Of a DNA stretch of 30,520 nucleotides, positions 1 to 9,818 are shown in pieces. Position numbers and translations under genes: made by a program. Location: positions 1 to 30,520 of the forward strand of contig JALGVQ010000017.1 in assembly GCA_025774615.1 (NCBI GenBank), read 5' to 3'. This DNA is from a bacterium (GTDB taxonomy: Bacteria; Blakebacterota; Blakebacteria; Blakebacterales; Blakebacteraceae). The notes under the pieces were generated by a model. It saw nothing but the letters and a program-made list of their open reading frames with translations. It made no database searches and was not told where the DNA came from. Numbering within the stretch: the stretch's first letter is position 1; each line of letters begins with the position of its first letter.

Positions 1-833
1 GGGTTGAGCGGTCAAGGAGTCTGAGCGATCTGGAGTCGGCCAAGACGGAACTGGAGCGCCGCCGGTATGTCTTCAACCGAACCATGGGACTGCCTATCGA
101 GACGGTGGTCTGGGTGCAATCGGCGCTCGAGTACGAACCGATCGCAGTCGATCAGGCCCTGGCACTCGAACGAGCCCGACAAAATCGCTCCGATGTGCGT
201 CAGGCGGAGATACAGCTTGAGCGGGACGAACTTCAGTTGAAGGAGACCAGGAGTCAGGGCAAACCCGACCTGGCGCTCTCTGCTTCATACGCGCTTACCG
301 GGAATTCCAATCTCGGTGCGCTCGGGTATGACGATTCCTGGGGGGACCATCTGAGCGCTTCACTCAATGCCGACAACAGAAGTCCCTTCACGAACATCCA
401 GATGACCCTCTCGTTGCCCATCTTCGACTGGGGACTCAATGCCTCGAGGGTCGAGAGACAGGTCGCAGTGATACAGGAACAGGAGCGACGTATCGCCGAG
501 GTCGAGGCTGATCTTGCCGTCACCGTGATCAATTCCATCAGAGCGGTCGAGGGCGCCATGCGGCAGATGGAGATCCTGGAGGAACAGCTGCAGATTGCCC
601 AGACGAGCTACCAGATCAGCCAGCAGCAGTATGGGCGAGGCAATATAACCCTGACCGAACTGCTCCGGGCGCAGGATGACTGGAACACTACCCAGGACCG
701 GCATCTACAGGCGATGATCGATTACGAACTGGCCAAGGCCGATCTGAAAGAGATCACCATGTGGGACTTGGAGACGAACCAGCCGGTAACCCAGCAGACC
801 ACACCGCCCGTTCCGTTCGGAAAGAACGGTTGA
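1..833 (+). CDS. TolC-like outer membrane efflux protein, 3' part only
   Basis: This is the C-terminal part of an outer membrane efflux protein (OEP/TolC family), the exit duct of a tripartite pump. The reading frame is open from base 3 with no stop, so the gene begins before the window and the first internal ATG (84) is not its start. About 276 residues are visible. They show the family pattern: long heptad-rich helices (residues such as ALALERARQNRSDVRQAEIQ), a beta-strand block ending in LSLPIFDWG (the typical P-[IL]-[FY]-[DN]-x-G hairpin of OEP repeats), then a second pair of helices with the YxxGxxxLxELLxAQ signature (YGRGNITLTELLRAQ). The gene is followed after 65 nt by a membrane-fusion protein and two RND permeases, which fixes its role as the outer membrane partner of that pump. 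The substrate cannot be read from the sequence. Confidence 0.9.
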   Translation, partial: VERSRSLSDLESAKTELERRRYVFNRTMGLPIETVVWVQSALEYEPIAVDQALALERARQNRSDVRQAEIQLERDELQLKETRSQGKPDLALSASYALTGNSNLGALGYDDSWGDHLSASLNADNRSPFTNIQMTLSLPIFDWGLNASRVERQVAVIQEQERRIAEVEADLAVTVINSIRAVEGAMRQMEILEEQLQIAQTSYQISQQQYGRGNITLTELLRAQDDWNTTQDRHLQAMIDYELAKADLKEITMWDLETNQPVTQQTTPPVPFGKNG

Positions 834-898
834 GTCGGACATGAGGACCACGGACTTTGCGACATCTATTGTGAGATCGAACCAGGAAAGGAATACCG

Positions 899-2251
899 AT
901 GGCACTGCGTGCTAAATCGCTTCTGAAGTTCCTCTTCATCATTGTGATCCTCGGTGGAGTTGGAACCGCGGTATATCTGCGTATACAGAAGGAGAAGGCG
1001 GAGGAGACCGATGGGAGCTCCACAGATGCGGCCCAGGTCACTGCGGGCGACAGGGACGCGGCCGTCGAGGGGCTCTTCCGCGGCATCGATCCGCTTCCGG
1101 TCAGGGCCACTCCGACTGTTCACGGGATCCTGGTGCAGACCGTCCACGCTGAGGGACGGGCACAGCCGTTGCGTCGGGTCGATGTGGTGAGCCAGGTCAG
1201 CGGAATCCTGAACAGACTCCGGGTCAAAGAGGGCGACTATATACGGGCCGGTCAGATCCTGATGGATCTGGACCAGGTAGAGTATCAACTGGCCCTGGAA
1301 AACGCGCGCGCTGACTATCTGCGGTCACAGGCCGACTATGCCGCAAATTACGAGGAGCGGGATACGGTGGAGCGTGAGGGGCTCCAGGTGCCTCAACCAA
1401 CCATGGACCCACAGGCCTACGCCGAAGTGGAGCGACGATTCCAGCAGGCAGAACGCCAGCTCCAGAACAACCAGATGAGCAAAGAGGAATTTGACAGCAT
1501 CGAACTCGAATACATGACGGCACGCATTCTGGCCGGCTATGAACGGGGCAACATCCAGCAGGCTGAACTCACCCGTTCGCGCATCACTCTGCAGAGGGCA
1601 CAACGAGATCTCGATCTGACAATGGTGAAGGCTCCCTTTTCCGGCTGGGTTGCAGACATGCAGGTTGCCGAAGGGCAGTACATCGGCGGCAGTACACCGC
1701 TGCTGACTCTGCTCGACCTGAGCCGCATTCGGGTCGTTGTCGATGTACTCGAGAGCGAGATCGCGCCATTGAGGTCGGGGCGGAGGGCGGAAGTGACATT
1801 CACCGCTCTGAAGGGTGAGACGTTCGAGGGGATAGTGATCTCAGTCAATCCCATCATCAACTCTCAAACCAGGACCGGCAAGGTTCGGCTGGAACTGGAT
1901 AATCCCGAAGGGCGCATTACCGCGGGAATGTTCGCGCGAGCACGGATCTTTTCGCGCGACATCGAGGACGTCCTGATGGTTCCCCACGAATCGATCGTGG
2001 AGAGAGATGACCGGACTCTCGTCTTTGCGGTCGTGGAATCGGAGGACGAAGATTCCCCCGATATCGTCAAGTGGCGGTACGTGATTCTGGGCGAATCGAA
2101 CGACACCCACGTCATCGTGCTTCCCACCGATGATCCACACGCAGGTGTGAGCGATGGGATGCTGGTGTGCATCGAAGGACATGTGAGCCTTCAGCATGAT
2201 TCACCGGTGGTGCTGACTGAAGTCGTACCCCCGGACATTATCACCCCGTAG
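899..2251 (+). CDS. RND efflux periplasmic adaptor (membrane fusion protein, HlyD/AcrA family)
   Basis: The 450-residue adaptor links the inner-membrane RND permeases to the TolC-like duct. The start is ATG 899, preceded by AGGAAAGGA. Residues about 8-27 form a single N-terminal membrane anchor; there is no lipobox, so it is anchored by this helix rather than by a lipid. A polar linker of about 40 residues follows. The first half of the lipoyl (biotinyl-like) domain is visible as VVSQVSGILNRLRVKEGDYI with GQILMDLD after it. A long coiled-coil hairpin (about residues 125-240, rich in E, Q and R) follows, then the second lipoyl half (VKAPFSGWVADMQVAEGQYI), and beta-barrel and membrane-proximal domains ending near TAGMFARARIF. 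The hairpin is longer than in many adaptors, with an extra region around QVPQPTMDPQAYAEVERRFQ. It stands in an operon between the TolC-like gene and the first permease. Confidence 0.93.
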   Translation: MALRAKSLLKFLFIIVILGGVGTAVYLRIQKEKAEETDGSSTDAAQVTAGDRDAAVEGLFRGIDPLPVRATPTVHGILVQTVHAEGRAQPLRRVDVVSQVSGILNRLRVKEGDYIRAGQILMDLDQVEYQLALENARADYLRSQADYAANYEERDTVEREGLQVPQPTMDPQAYAEVERRFQQAERQLQNNQMSKEEFDSIELEYMTARILAGYERGNIQQAELTRSRITLQRAQRDLDLTMVKAPFSGWVADMQVAEGQYIGGSTPLLTLLDLSRIRVVVDVLESEIAPLRSGRRAEVTFTALKGETFEGIVISVNPIINSQTRTGKVRLELDNPEGRITAGMFARARIFSRDIEDVLMVPHESIVERDDRTLVFAVVESEDEDSPDIVKWRYVILGESNDTHVIVLPTDDPHAGVSDGMLVCIEGHVSLQHDSPVVLTEVVPPDIITP

Positions 2252-2268
2252 CCGATCGCGGAGGCATC

Positions 2269-5200
2269 GTGCACGTATCCGAACTGTCGATAAAGCGCCC
2301 GGTCGCCACCACGATGTTCTACCTGGCGGTGGTGCTGATCGGAATAATCAGCTTCAGCCGGCTCGCGGTAGATCTCTTCCCCAGCCTTCAGTTCCCCCGG
2401 CTGGTTATCTGGACCACGTATACAAACGTTTCGCCCGAGGAAGTCGAGCAGTTCATCTCTGAACCGATCGAATCGCAGGTGATGCAGGTTGCAGGGATCC
2501 GTGAGGTGCACAGTGTCTCGCGGGAGGGCGTGAGCCTGGTGACGCTCGAATTCAACTGGGATGCGGACATGGAGTACGCGATGCTCAATGTCCGGGAGAA
2601 GCTGGATATCCTCAGGAACTCGTTGCCCGACCTTGCCGGTCGCCCCACGATCCTGAAGGCCGATCCGAATGCCGAACCGATCATGAGCCTGGCAGTGTCG
2701 GGGCGGGGAGGTCTGGCTGAGATAAAGGGGCTGGCCGAGAATGTGGTGAAGCGTCGCCTCGAACAGATAGACGGTGTAGCGCTTGCAGCGGTGACTGGCG
2801 GCAGCGACCGGCAGATCAGAGTGGAAGTCGACAGGGAGGTCGTCGAGTCACTCGGTATCACCCTGCAACAGATCCAATCGGCATTGGCCCAGGCTAATGC
2901 CGTTTCGACCGGGGGGAACATAAACCGGGGCCGGTTCCAGTGGTATCTGCGACCGGTGGGAGATTTCCAATCGGTCGATGACATTGAACGAGTAGTCGTG
3001 GCCCGCCGTGGAGAACGGCTGGTGACTGTGGCCGACGTGGGTGTGGTAGTTGACGGATTTCGGGATAGGGACAACCTCACCCGATTCAACGGCGCCGAAT
3101 CGATAGGTATCCTGCTGCAGAAGGAAGCAGGGAGCAACACGAGCCAGGTCTCATCCCGCGTCCATGAAGTGCTCGCCGAACTGGAGGAGGAGTACTCCGG
3201 GCTCACGGTTGCGGTGGCATTCGATCAGGCTGACTTCGTCAACAGCAGCATCTCGAACGTCATCTGGGCGATCGGGCTCGGCGGTCTCTTCGCCTTTCTG
3301 ATCCTCTTCTTCTTCCTGCATGATATCCGGAATCCACTGAATATCGGTCTGTCGATTCCCATCTCGGTCATCGCCACCTTTGCGCTCCTCTACTTCTCCG
3401 GCATCACACTGAACATGATGAGCCTTGGCGGACTCGCCCTCGGTGTCGGATTGCTGGTGGATAACTCGATCGTCGTGCTCGAGAACATATTCCGCCATCG
3501 CGAAATGGGAGAGGACCGGTTCGAGGCGGCCAGCAATGGGGCACGTGAAGTCGCGATGGCCGTGACGGCATCGACGTTCACTACTATCAGCGTCTTCCTG
3601 CCGATCCTCTTCATCGAAGGAGTGGCCGGTCAGCTATTCCGGGACCAGGCCCTGACCGTTACCTTCAGCCTGCTCTGCTCGCTGGTAGTATCGCTCACCA
3701 TCCTGCCGATGCTCGCGAGCCGCTTCCTTCATATGGACTCCTTTATCAAGGAGAAGGAAGAAGCAGAACGTGCTCTGGCTGAAGCAGCGGGAACGGGGGG
3801 TGATGAAGGCGATTCGTCCTCACCATTCACAGAGCCGTACAGACCGCCAGGGGCACTGAAGAAGATCCTGCTTGTTGTGATATGGCCGTTCCGGAAACTC
3901 TTCACTCTGCTCTGGTGGCTCCTGCGAATGATCGTCAAAGGCGCGGGTGCCCTCTTCAGAGCGATCAAGCGGGTATCGGTGAAACTCCTGCGCGGGATAT
4001 CGAATGCCACCAGGACGGTTACCAGACCGCTCTTTGTGTTGTTCGACGCATCCTTCGATCGCTTTTCCCGATTCTATCACAAGGTTCTGGAACTCTCGCT
4101 GGACAACCGGGGCACGGTTGTGGCGATTGCGGTCGTCCTGGTTGCTGCCGCCATATGGATCGGAGTGGGCCTCGACAAGCGGCTCATCCCTGAGGTCGAT
4201 CAGGGGGAGTTCAGCATAGACATGGTGCTTCCTCCCGGTACGAATCTCGAGACGACAGCCGCTGTTGCCGGACAGATGGAAGAGTGGCTTCTCGAAATGC
4301 CCGAGGTGGAACACGTTTTCATGAATGCCGGTCTGGTAAAGAGTGAGAGTGCGCTCGGCAGTCAGGACTCAGACATAAATACCGCCTCGATCAGGGTGCG
4401 CCTCCACCGTCGGATCCACCGATCGACATTCGACGTCATTGCCGAGCTGAGACAGCGGGGCAGGGAGCTGTATGGAGCGGAACTTACCTTCAACGCGGGT
4501 GAGACGACATTCAGCGAGATACTCGGAACCAGTCAGGCTGATCTGGCGGTGAAGGTGCGGGGACTGCGCCTCGACACCCTACAGGTGATTGTCAACAGGG
4601 TAGAGGAACGCATGCGGGGTGTTGAGGGTCTGCGGGACATCCATATCGACTTTGCTATCGGCAAGCCGGAGATAAGACTATCGGTTGATCACCGGGCGAT
4701 CGAGCAGTTCGGTCTGTCGGTAACTGACGTGGTCAATCTGGTAAAATCGACTATCCAGGGAGAGGTGGCGACCGATTTTCAGGACTTCGACCGAAAGGTT
4801 GAGATCCTTGTTCGGGAGGGGGACAGCCGGGAGAAGACACTGCAGGAGATACTGAACCTGGGAATCCCGGTCGGAGGACAGGGGGGGAGCGAATTCAGGG
4901 TACCGTTACGAGAGGTTGTGGAGTGGAGTTACACCACCGGGGCGAATGAAGTCAGACGCGAATCACAGAACCGTCAGATAACGGCCTTTGCCAGTGTTGA
5001 GGGACGCCGTCTGGATGACGCCATCGCTGAGGTTGAACTGCTCATGTATGATTTGCCGCTCCCCGACGGATATGAGGTGGTTGTCGGGGGGGTCAATGAG
5101 GAGATGAGAAGGTCGTTCCGCAGCCTCGCCTTTGCTCTATTGATGGCCGTTCTGCTCGTATACATGATCCTTGCCGCGCAGTTCGAGAGTCCGCTCCACC

Positions 5201-5679
5201 CATTCACGATCATGGCCACGGTCCCCCTGGCGGCAATCGGGGTTGTCTTCGGACTCAAGTTCTTCGGGGCCGGCATCAACATCATGAGCCTGGTGGGCAT
5301 GGTCGTGCTCACTGGAATCGTGGTGAATGACGGCATCATCAAGGTCGACTTCATCAATCAGCTCCGTGCCAAGGGACGACCCCTGCGTGTGGCGATCGTG
5401 GAGGCCGGGCACTACCGGCTCCGTCCGGTGCTCATGACGACGGTTACGACGATACTCGGTCTCACTCCCATGGCCATGGGGATCGGTGCCGGGGCTGAAT
5501 TGAGGAGTCCGCTGGCCATTGCCGTGATCGGCGGGGAATTCTCGGCGACGGCCCTTACCCTTATCGTGATCCCGGTCGTCTACTCCCTGATCGAGAGCCT
5601 GCGGGGAAACAAACTTGGCAGCAGGGCGGAGTCGTTCAATCCTGAGGTTGGTGGGACGCAACCTGAGGTGGCGCTGTGA
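2269..5679 (+). CDS. RND efflux permease 1 (AcrB/MdtB-like, HAE-1 type) with a long central insert
   Basis: This is an inner-membrane proton-driven exporter of 1136 residues. The start is GTG 2269, preceded by GGAGG at a good distance; the product begins MHVSELSIKRPVATTM, the standard cytoplasmic start before TM1. The two repeats of the family are clear: TM1, periplasmic porter loop, TM2-6, then TM7, second porter loop, TM8-12. The TM4 proton-relay motif is VDNSIVVLEN (D398, N399), as in many MdtB-like and environmental HAE-1 pumps rather than the AcrB Asp-Asp pair. TM10 carries VVNDGIIKVDFINQLR. The protein is about 90 residues longer than AcrB (around 1050). The extra length lies between TM6 and TM7 (about residues 490-600): an acidic low-complexity stretch followed by a very hydrophobic and basic segment containing KKILLVVIWPFRKLFTLLWW. 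The last codons overlap permease 2 by 4 nt. Confidence 0.95.
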   Translation: MHVSELSIKRPVATTMFYLAVVLIGIISFSRLAVDLFPSLQFPRLVIWTTYTNVSPEEVEQFISEPIESQVMQVAGIREVHSVSREGVSLVTLEFNWDADMEYAMLNVREKLDILRNSLPDLAGRPTILKADPNAEPIMSLAVSGRGGLAEIKGLAENVVKRRLEQIDGVALAAVTGGSDRQIRVEVDREVVESLGITLQQIQSALAQANAVSTGGNINRGRFQWYLRPVGDFQSVDDIERVVVARRGERLVTVADVGVVVDGFRDRDNLTRFNGAESIGILLQKEAGSNTSQVSSRVHEVLAELEEEYSGLTVAVAFDQADFVNSSISNVIWAIGLGGLFAFLILFFFLHDIRNPLNIGLSIPISVIATFALLYFSGITLNMMSLGGLALGVGLLVDNSIVVLENIFRHREMGEDRFEAASNGAREVAMAVTASTFTTISVFLPILFIEGVAGQLFRDQALTVTFSLLCSLVVSLTILPMLASRFLHMDSFIKEKEEAERALAEAAGTGGDEGDSSSPFTEPYRPPGALKKILLVVIWPFRKLFTLLWWLLRMIVKGAGALFRAIKRVSVKLLRGISNATRTVTRPLFVLFDASFDRFSRFYHKVLELSLDNRGTVVAIAVVLVAAAIWIGVGLDKRLIPEVDQGEFSIDMVLPPGTNLETTAAVAGQMEEWLLEMPEVEHVFMNAGLVKSESALGSQDSDINTASIRVRLHRRIHRSTFDVIAELRQRGRELYGAELTFNAGETTFSEILGTSQADLAVKVRGLRLDTLQVIVNRVEERMRGVEGLRDIHIDFAIGKPEIRLSVDHRAIEQFGLSVTDVVNLVKSTIQGEVATDFQDFDRKVEILVREGDSREKTLQEILNLGIPVGGQGGSEFRVPLREVVEWSYTTGANEVRRESQNRQITAFASVEGRRLDDAIAEVELLMYDLPLPDGYEVVVGGVNEEMRRSFRSLAFALLMAVLLVYMILAAQFESPLHPFTIMATVPLAAIGVVFGLKFFGAGINIMSLVGMVVLTGIVVNDGIIKVDFINQLRAKGRPLRVAIVEAGHYRLRPVLMTTVTTILGLTPMAMGIGAGAELRSPLAIAVIGGEFSATALTLIVIPVVYSLIESLRGNKLGSRAESFNPEVGGTQPEVAL

Positions 5680-8600
5680 AACAGTCCCCCCTCACAGATA
5701 TGTGCCTGAAGAGGCCTGTTACCACCACGATGATCTTCATGGCGCTGATCGTTCTGGGGGTGGCTTCGCTGCTGTCGATCCCACTCGAGACCTACCCTAC
5801 GCTGAACATTCCGCGGATGAACATTACCGCAAGCTGGTCCGAAACAAGCCCTGAGGCGATCGAGGCATTTGTTACCGCACCGCTTGAGGCTGAGGCGAGT
5901 ACCCTTCGTGGTATCGAGAAGGTCGAGAGTATTTCGACAAGGGGCAGTTGCAGGATATCGCTCGAATTTGCACCTGATACCGACATGGATTTCACCCGGC
6001 TGGAGCTGAATGAGAAGATCTCCAGGTTGCGTGAAAACCTGCCCCGGCAGGTCTATATCAACGTTTCCCAGTACGTGCCGGCGGCGGTTCAGCGGCAAAC
6101 CGATTTTCTCCTCCGATACACGCTCAGCGGTTTCTACAACGTCAACGAACTTCAGAGATTTGGTGAGGATCTTATAGAGCGGCCGCTCATGACGGTGGCG
6201 GGTGTCGCGGATGTCATGGTCGCAGGTGGAGAGATGCGTCAGCTCCGGGTGGTGCTGGACGAGAACAAGGTTGAGTCGCTCTACATCAATCCAGACCAGG
6301 TGGCCCGGCAGCTGAGCCAGATCCAGAACATCGTGACGACCGTCGGTACCGTGTATGAGGGAACCGACCAGTTCAATCTGGTTGTCCGGGATGATTTCGA
6401 CGAAGTCGAGACTCTGCGTGATGTCATTGTTGCTCAGAGGGGGGAACGGTTCATCCGGCTTGGCGAGATCGCAATGATTGTGGATGGGTACGCCACGCCG
6501 CGAGGATATCAGCGCCTGAACGGCAACGCCCGTGTATCGGTTACGGTCAACGCAGTCTCTGGCAGCAACATCATAGATGTCGCAGAGCGGGCGAAGGCCA
6601 GGATAGAGGAGATTCGCGAGACGCTGCCCCCCGGTATCCAGTTGATCGAAGAGATGGACCAGAGTGAGACGATCCGCAACGAACTTGAAGGGCTCGAGTT
6701 CCGGAGCATCATCATCATCTTCCTTATTTTCGCGGTGCTCCTGGTCTTCCTGCGGGGTATAGCCAATCCCATTATCATCCTCTCCAGCATTGCCACGAGT
6801 GTACTTCTGACTATCAGCATCTTCTATTTCACGGGAGCCTCCCTCAATATGATGACACTGGCCGGGCTCGCGATGGGGCTCGGCATGATGGTCGACAACT
6901 CGATCGTGGTGCTCGACAATATCCACCGCCACCGGGAACGGGGAAGCGGGAGGCTCATGGCCTCAAGCCTTGGTACCGCCCAGATGATGCTGCCGGTCCT
7001 GGCTGGAACCGCCACTACTATCATCGTTTTCCTGCCCTTTCTCTATCTGCAGGGTGAACTCAGGGTTCTCTACGTTCCATTTGCGATGGCGGTTGTCGTA
7101 AGCCTCGCCTGTTCACTTCTGGTCTCATTTACCCTGATCCCGAGTCTGGCGGCGCGTGCCCTTGGCACGATCAACGGAAACGGGAAGGATGGTGGTTCCG
7201 GACAGGCCTCAGAAGATCCGTGGACCGAGGGCGAACTTGAAAAGGAAGAGGCTGCGGCAAAGGCCGGGGGTGCCGAACATACCCTGAAACTGGGCGACAA
7301 CATCTATCAGCGGTTATTACGGAGCATGCTCAAACACAGGGTATTGGTGTTGATTACCGTGGTACTCGCTTTTGCCGGCTCGGTTTACGTCTTCGACCGG
7401 TACGTCACGAAGGGTCGTATATGGAGCTTCGGAGGCAATCAGACTGAGTATCTCTCGATATACATCTCCGCGCCGACCGGATCGGACCTCGAGGTGATGG
7501 AGACCCTGGTCGACCAGTTCGAGTCGAAACTGGTTCCCCTTTATAAAGCAGGACAGGTGGAGGATTTCGTCACCAGTATCTCTGCGCAGAGCTCGAACAT
7601 CAGGATCAGCTTTCCCGAGGAAGTTGAACGGCAGGGGTTCCCCTATCTGGTAAAAGACCAGCTGTCGGTCTTTGCCAGTCTGATGGGTGGGGTTCGTATC
7701 ACCATCAGTGGCTTCGGTGACTACTTCGCGACCGGTGGATTCGGTGGGACCAGCTACAGCTCACGTATCTCGCTGCTTGGTTATAATTATCTCAAGGTCA
7801 AGGAGATCGCTGAGGACCTCGGCGATCGACTGATGCGAAATCCCCGGATACGGGATATCGATACCAACTATGGCGGTTTTGGAGGAGGGGGGCGTGAAAA
7901 ACAGATCATCATCCGGTTCGATCGGGATGCCCTGGCCGAATACGGTCTCACGTCTCAGCAGATGGTCGGATTTGTTACCCGGTACGTCAGAAGTTCCTCA
8001 GGAGGCACGGTCACCTACGGTGGAGAAGACATATCCTTCAGCGTCAAGGTTCACGGATTCGATCAACGGGACATCATTGAACTTGAGAATGCGATGGTCA
8101 CCACCCCTTCATTCAACCGGGTACGGATGCGCGATGTCAGCGAGATCTCGGTCGAAAAGGTGATGGACAGAATCGAGCGGAAGGACCAGCAGTACACCCG
8201 TACCGTAGCGTATGAGTTCCGCGGTCCCTACCGGATGGGTGAGCGGGTACGTGAAGAGATCATGGACACCATGATCCTGCCCAACGGCTATGAATTCGAT
8301 GAGAGTGAGCGCATATGGCAGAGTGAGGAGGATCGCAAACAACTCGAGCTGGTGCTGGCGTTCGCTGTGCTGCTCGTCTACATCCTGACCTCATCACTCT
8401 ATGAGTCTTTCTTCCACCCCTTCACGATTATCCTGACTGTCCCCCTGGCCATGATGGGCGTCTTCCTCGGCTACTGGTTCTTTGACAAAGGATTCGATCA
8501 GTCAGCATATGTCGGGGTGGTGCTGATGGGGGGGATCGTAGTGAACAACTCGATCATCCTGGTCGACCATATAAACCACCTGCGCAGCTTCCTGCCGAGA

Positions 8601-8906
8601 CGTGAAGCAGTCGTGCGCGCGGCGCGTGAACGGGCCCGTCCGATCATCATGACCACCTTTACCACGGTAATCGGTCTTATGCCCCTGCTCATAGGTGCTC
8701 AGGAAGGGCAGGACATGTGGTACACGCTGGCATTCACGATCTGTATCGCTCTGCCGGTGGCAACGTTCTTTACACTGACAATCATCCCGATCGTCTATGA
8801 ATTGATTGACAGTCTTCAGAACCGCTTCAGGCGGGGAATGGGCGCTCTGGCAATCTCGATGCGGGAAGAGGTGCCGACATCAGCAGGCGAACCACACCAA
8901 CAGTAG
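5676..8906 (+). CDS. RND efflux permease 2, partner of permease 1
   Basis: This second RND permease has 1076 residues. It starts at GTG 5676 inside the end of permease 1 (GTGA overlap), with GAGGTGG just upstream, so translation is probably coupled. The product begins MKQSPLTDMCLKRPVTTTM and has the 12-TM duplicated architecture. The TM4 motif is VDNSIVVLDNIHRHRE (D407) and TM10 has GGIVVNNSIILVDHINHL. The TM6-TM7 linker is shorter than in permease 1 and acidic. The second porter loop is rich in glycine (ATGGFGG, GGFGGGGR). The sequences of the two permeases differ throughout, so this is not a recent duplication. Two unlike permeases behind a single adaptor resemble MdtABC of E. coli, whose MdtB and MdtC form a mixed trimer; a heteromeric pump is therefore the likely state, by inference. 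Confidence 0.95.
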   Translation: MKQSPLTDMCLKRPVTTTMIFMALIVLGVASLLSIPLETYPTLNIPRMNITASWSETSPEAIEAFVTAPLEAEASTLRGIEKVESISTRGSCRISLEFAPDTDMDFTRLELNEKISRLRENLPRQVYINVSQYVPAAVQRQTDFLLRYTLSGFYNVNELQRFGEDLIERPLMTVAGVADVMVAGGEMRQLRVVLDENKVESLYINPDQVARQLSQIQNIVTTVGTVYEGTDQFNLVVRDDFDEVETLRDVIVAQRGERFIRLGEIAMIVDGYATPRGYQRLNGNARVSVTVNAVSGSNIIDVAERAKARIEEIRETLPPGIQLIEEMDQSETIRNELEGLEFRSIIIIFLIFAVLLVFLRGIANPIIILSSIATSVLLTISIFYFTGASLNMMTLAGLAMGLGMMVDNSIVVLDNIHRHRERGSGRLMASSLGTAQMMLPVLAGTATTIIVFLPFLYLQGELRVLYVPFAMAVVVSLACSLLVSFTLIPSLAARALGTINGNGKDGGSGQASEDPWTEGELEKEEAAAKAGGAEHTLKLGDNIYQRLLRSMLKHRVLVLITVVLAFAGSVYVFDRYVTKGRIWSFGGNQTEYLSIYISAPTGSDLEVMETLVDQFESKLVPLYKAGQVEDFVTSISAQSSNIRISFPEEVERQGFPYLVKDQLSVFASLMGGVRITISGFGDYFATGGFGGTSYSSRISLLGYNYLKVKEIAEDLGDRLMRNPRIRDIDTNYGGFGGGGREKQIIIRFDRDALAEYGLTSQQMVGFVTRYVRSSSGGTVTYGGEDISFSVKVHGFDQRDIIELENAMVTTPSFNRVRMRDVSEISVEKVMDRIERKDQQYTRTVAYEFRGPYRMGERVREEIMDTMILPNGYEFDESERIWQSEEDRKQLELVLAFAVLLVYILTSSLYESFFHPFTIILTVPLAMMGVFLGYWFFDKGFDQSAYVGVVLMGGIVVNNSIILVDHINHLRSFLPRREAVVRAARERARPIIMTTFTTVIGLMPLLIGAQEGQDMWYTLAFTICIALPVATFFTLTIIPIVYELIDSLQNRFRRGMGALAISMREEVPTSAGEPHQQ

Positions 8907-8928
8907 ACCATCACAGCTGAATTCCAGC

Positions 8929-9498
8929 TTACCCTCTGAACACCCCCCTGGTTCGCCTTTGGCTGGCCTCCAGTTGCTGCAGTGCAGGTGATTCATTCGT
9001 CTCTGGCTGTGGTTCGTCAGGTTTTTCCAGAAAGATATCTTCCAGAGACTCCAGGGTATGGAATTCGTCTGCTTCCTGTTTCAACACAAAGCCTATCCGG
9101 TCCTGATAGGCCATCACTTCAACCCGCTTGCCCCTGCTCTGAATAGCTCGGACCAGTCGAGCGAAGTCAGGATCTCCAGTTACCAGGAATACAACGTCCA
9201 GCTGAGATGATTGCGTCAATATATCGATGGCCAATTCCATATCCAGACTGGAACTCAGGAAGCCATTTGCATTTCGTGACCATTCTTTCCCGATGACTTT
9301 GAACCCGATATCCCTCAACGCAGACATGAATCCTTTGACTGGCTTGGAATTCTCCGGATCTATAGCCACATAGACATTGCATCTGAGGAGTTCATATTTC
9401 TCTGTGACTGCCAGCCTCAATGCTCGATAGTTCAGAGATGGTCCATCTCTACGATAGAGATTCGATGCATCAACGAATAAACCGGCTTTCAAAGCCAT
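8929..9498 (-). CDS. NYN-domain (LabA/DUF88, PIN-like) ribonuclease
   Basis: The 189-residue protein starts at the ATG at 9498, preceded by GGGAGGG about 8 nt upstream. It has the NYN/LabA fold signatures: GLFVDASNLYRR at the start (first acidic metal ligand, D10), a central region with KEWSRNANGF and DMELAIDIL (second acidic residues), and VVFLVTGDPDFARLVRAIQS (third acidic cluster, the classic S/T-G-D-x-D-F motif). NYN proteins are PIN-like metal-dependent nucleases thought to cut RNA. The last 40 or so residues (PDEPQPETNESPALQQLE) are a polar tail of low complexity. The gene stands alone, convergent with the efflux operon and divergent from the TonB receptor. Its substrate is unknown. Confidence 0.9.
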   Translation of the reverse strand: MALKAGLFVDASNLYRRDGPSLNYRALRLAVTEKYELLRCNVYVAIDPENSKPVKGFMSALRDIGFKVIGKEWSRNANGFLSSSLDMELAIDILTQSSQLDVVFLVTGDPDFARLVRAIQSRGKRVEVMAYQDRIGFVLKQEADEFHTLESLEDIFLEKPDEPQPETNESPALQQLEASQRRTRGVFRG

Positions 9499-9818
9499 AG
9501 CACATACCCTCCCGGTGTTCGATTACTTGTATGTGGTAGTTATCTGCGGGTTATTACGGAACAGAACTGATACCCCCCATGCATTACACTATACGCATTA
9601 TACACGAAAAGGGTTTGATGTGCCCTCAAATAGTGTTCTTCAGGAGCGTTTACTATAAACCAGTCTGTCGCTCAATGCGTCTTCCACCGTCAGAGGAAAC
9701 ATCCCAAATCGATTCAAGCGCTTACGGTTCGAGGCGATAAGACTCGGAGACCGTACAGGATTCAATGATGTCCTGGATAATCGGTCCTGCCGTGTGATAT
9801 CTTTGTTAAGAGGGGCAG
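9499..9818. other. 320-nt divergent intergenic region with possible promoters
   Basis: This gap separates the NYN gene (-) from the TonB receptor (+). It is visibly richer in A and T than its surroundings around 9590-9660. A perfect -10 hexamer TATAAT lies on the minus strand at 9602-9597, about 100 nt upstream of the NYN start, but no good -35 stands at 16-18 nt from it. On the plus strand TTTACTATAAACC (near 9648) could hold a -10 for the receptor gene, again without a clear -35. The sequences CATTACACTATACG and CATTATACACG stand next to each other as an imperfect direct repeat (about 9582-9606). I see no credible small gene or RNA gene here. Confidence 0.35.

Noticed and set aside
5580-6932. 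Long minus-strand ORF of 450 codons inside the RND genes
   Set aside because: It is the reverse-frame shadow of RND permeases; the composition is rich in H, D and R and no family motif or start site was seen.
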